Below are positions 61,524-64,000 of a DNA stretch of 64,000 bases, one piece after another (position 1 is the first letter of the stretch; each line of letters starts with the position of its first letter). The stretch comes from Tulasnella sp. 424 (taxonomy: Eukaryota > Basidiomycota > Agaricomycetes > Cantharellales > Tulasnellaceae). A program made the translations under genes and the position numbers. The notes under the pieces are model-generated. The model saw only the letters and a program-made list of their open reading frames with translations. It had not been told where the DNA came from and made no database searches. The stretch is from positions 62,001-126,000 of the forward strand of contig WSUB01000088.1 of NCBI GenBank assembly GCA_019633425.1, given 5' to 3'.

Positions 61524-62665
61524 TTACAACGTGACCCCGCCTGAGTGCAGCCAAACCTGCTTTCTCCACTCTATATCGCTGACTAATCTACACGGCGGGA
61601 CTGGTAAGAGTGTCCACGGGAGTCGAGCGTCGCTTTTGTGTCGAGAATCTTTGATGCTGAAGTCGGAGCGGAAAGATGACCATTCAAGAGCCTCTTGGGC
61701 AGCTCTGACGTCGGCGTCCGGTGCCTCCGCGTCCATAGCGCAATCCTCGAATTTCAGCCGAACCGTCCACTCTATTCCCTTCTCGCCGTTCCGCTCAATC
61801 AATGATTGGACTTGAGCAGCCCGGACTCCTTCCGTCCGTAGAGAAACTTGCGTAGCCGAGGAAGTTGGCTGACCAATGAGACCAGGACTTCCTCTCCGCG
61901 CGGGAGGTCATGGAGCCTCAAGTCCTCAACCGACTTGAGCTCCTCTTCCAGGTTCCAGCTTGTCCATTCGACTGCATTCCCGGAGATCTCTAGCGCTCTC
62001 AAGCGAGGGACCTCTAGCGAACCCAGGAATGATGGCAAGGCGATCCCTCCGGCCCAGTCGGTGACTCGAATGGTATCGAGCAAACCAAACTCCAAGGGTT
62101 GGTTTGTTGGTCTCCCTTGAACCGTTCTCTCCAGCCTGATGGATAGGTGCTGCAGGCTCCTGGAGTTACACGACAGAAAGTGCGCGAACGAGTCCCACAC
62201 GGCGTCGTTCAACTGCCTGAATGACACGTCCAGATGTTTGAGGTTGTCGGCCCACAAATTTCGCCAATCCAGGTGCACACCCTTGACGACTAGAGTCTTT
62301 AGGTACCAAGAGTTCACGGAAACGGAAGCGCTTGCTGGCCGGCTGGATCTGATGATAAGGGAGTCCAAGAAGTTCTGCGACAAGTCCAGGAGGGAGGTGT
62401 GAGCGTAGTGACGTGCTTGGAAACGACCTGAAACCACGGTGGTCTTCCACAGGCGTGGGTTTGCTGTTGCTATCGCATGAAGACGCTTTGAAATCCGGAG
62501 AAGGCGGCTCGGAGCTTTGTGCCGGTTGATCGGTTCGACGTAGGACGACACGATTTCCGTGAAGATTGCCGCCACAGGCTCGGTTGGAAGGAGGTCTAAT
62601 GGACATGGTGTATCTCCTTCAGCGGCATTGTCTAGCTCCTGAGTAAAGACATTTCTCCAAGTCAA
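61524..62665 (-). pseudogene. F-box/LRR-like gene with a frameshift near its 3' end
   Basis: The frame from the ATG at 62665 to 61799 encodes 288 residues with an F-box (LLPTEPVAAIFTEIVSSYVE, then RLLRISKRLHAIATANPRLW) and LRR-like strands (LKTLVVKGVHLDWRNL, SLQHLSIRLE). At about 61841-61852 one base is missing relative to the copy at 55.1-55.9 kb; after it, the expected end (VSLRTEGVRAAQVQSLIERN) continues in another frame to 61524. The result is a truncated tail, GRKESGLLKSNH. The gene may still make a shortened SCF adaptor, so pseudogene status is not certain. It is convergent with gag-like unit 4. Confidence 0.7.
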
Positions 62666-63435
62666 TGGTCCGCTTTGCTTTTGAATCGCCAGCGTGGTTC
62701 ACATACGGCAGATAACTCGAGGACCTGAACCCGGTTGATCACGTCTCCGACCCCGACATCTGAACTCGTTTCATCCCTTTCTAGTCTTTTCGAGTCGGAT
62801 TTACAGGTGACTGCGTGTTGCGCGGACTGCGGTTTTGATACTTGCCCCTGTCTGCTTCGCTTCATAGTTGCACGTACCTGAGAAAATCCTACTACGACTC
62901 AAATAAAGACACCCGTATGAAGACGACGTGGAACCTACGCAATAGCTAAGCAACTGGGTTGGGGTGGTAGGGTGATGGTGGTGGGCTTGAACTAACAATT
63001 CCGAATTCTCATCACGCGACAACTTCCAAACAATTCGTCCCGAAACGGCGATGACGGTCCTCCCACGCGGAAGGACCCATTCTCGAAGCCGCAGCTCGTA
63101 ACGTATGGAAAGAACGACCCCAAGCGGAGGAAACACCTAAATAAAAGGTTAATCCGCATCTTCCGGTTGCAGAAAATATATCGGACCAGTAACGAAAGTG
63201 TACTGAAAGAGGGAGGAGGAGGAGAGAGGACGGGAGAGCGCTTGACGGGAAAAAATATCGTGAGGGGGAGAGGAACTATGCTATGCCAAGCGTTGTGAGT
63301 AGGGAGCCAAAGATTGATAAGTAAGAGAGAATAGATTCAAAGCAGGATAAAAAGGTCTTGTCACTGAGATGCAGAAAATTCGCGCTGAAAGTGCAGAGAG
63401 AGAAAAATATTCATCTTACAGCCGGTCTATGTCTT
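62666..63435. other. Intergenic region before gag-like unit 5
   Basis: 62.67-63.14 kb shows no supported gene. From about 63140 it matches the leader segment at 58740-59140. Confidence 0.5.
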
Positions 63436-63793
63436 TGACATGTGGATTTGGATGGCATACTCTCGTAGAGAATCCCACCTTTACTGTTTTTCTTTGCCTT
63501 GGGATGTTGTTTAATACGGCGGTTCGTGCGCTCGATCCTAGGGACCTAGTGGGTTCACCATACTGAGACTAATTTCCCCAAATTTCCATTGCTCGTTTTG
63601 GATGGATATTGTATTCTATTGTATATGTTGTTAGAATGAAACGTCATCATAAGTCCACCGAAGCTTCAATGCATGTTATTAAGCGCCCATCGGCTTATTA
63701 ATCAGGTCGTGCAGGTCGCGTGTGGCTCGCCACAAGCCCACCACCATCGGATCTCTGAGCTCTGCGAGTATTGGAGAGACCTTCAACATCCAG
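63436..63793 (+). promoter_or_regulatory. Conserved ~365-bp upstream block, unit 5
   Basis: TGGATTTGGATGGCAT to CCACCACCATCGG, as in units 1-4, ending at the ATG of unit 5. Confidence 0.6.
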
Positions 63794-64000
63794 ATGTACG
63801 ACCGTAAGTCGGGTTAGCTGATTGTTAAGCGCTGGCTAACTAATGAGGGTATTGTCTATCGAACTTGTCAGGATATGTCTCCTTTCGTGGTCAAGACGGG
63901 AATGAGGCCGAAGAATTCATTCAAGCAGTACGAAAGGCTGCATTTGATGTGAATAAAGATCGCGATGATGAGTGGATGGCCCGATTCGCATCGGCATGCA
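63794..64000 (+). CDS. Gag-like gene, unit 5 (5' part, cut by window end)
   Basis: Exon 1 is 63794-63803 (ATGTACGACC, so MYDR instead of MDDR), with a GTAAGT donor. Exon 2 starts at 63872 after TTGTCAG and encodes [19 protein letters not shown] and DEWMARFAS before the window ends. The gene should continue beyond the right edge. Confidence 0.78.

Noticed and set aside
1..64000. CRISPR array, bacterial operon or plasmid features
   Set aside because: The intron-rich eukaryotic gene structure excludes these, and no regularly spaced repeats of that type were seen.

Overview
The window looks like a piece of an Agaricomycete (mushroom-forming basidiomycete) nuclear genome. The evidence is the many short spliceosomal introns of about 50-70 nt, the lineage-specific BTB/POZ, F-box/LRR and kinase-TPR paralogues, a Con7-type C2H2 regulator, and gag-like genes in tandem. 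The genus cannot be named from sequence alone. One 100-N assembly gap lies at 6902-7001.

Layout. At 1-1044 is the 3' part of an F-box/LRR-like gene. From 2.6 to 23 kb is a recently expanded accessory cluster. It holds six BTB/POZ genes (five on +, one on -) interleaved with three tandem minus-strand copies (about 8.6-11.3, 14.6-17.3 and 18.6-21.3 kb) of a 12-exon gene. When spliced by hand, each copy encodes two arrays of four propeller-like repeats, each array followed by a WW-like segment, and then a PARP-type ADP-ribosyltransferase domain with the H-Y-E triad. One BTB plus transferase pair has been duplicated as a block of about 6 kb.

Conserved or ordinary genes come next: an HKD phospholipase D (23.7-27.6 kb), a Con7-like zinc-finger regulator (34.3-37.7 kb) between two gene-poor stretches of more than 5 kb, a frameshifted kinase-TPR pseudogene (43.2-45.7 kb) and a DUF1771-Smr gene (46.6-48.8 kb).

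From 49.3 kb to the end is a second expanding family: five units (the last cut by the window edge) of a seven-exon gene. It joins a retrotransposon gag-like capsid domain, a variable Ala/Pro linker and a conserved C-terminal domain that I cannot name. The family starts in a 10-nt first exon and carries a conserved upstream block of about 365 bp. Two copies appear to have shifted splice acceptors in ways that keep the frame open. The family is mixed with F-box copies, a seventh BTB gene and a 1,565-bp TIR element with a 6-bp target-site duplication.

The BTB and F-box genes suggest ubiquitin-ligase adaptors, and the transferase genes suggest NAD-dependent signalling. A shared role for these neighbours is inference only; what the sequence shows is repeated local duplication, decay and splice-site change. 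All multi-exon models here were built by reading splice sites and frames by eye. The four complete gag-like models (including the splice-shifted ones) and the BTB models sum to whole numbers of codons.
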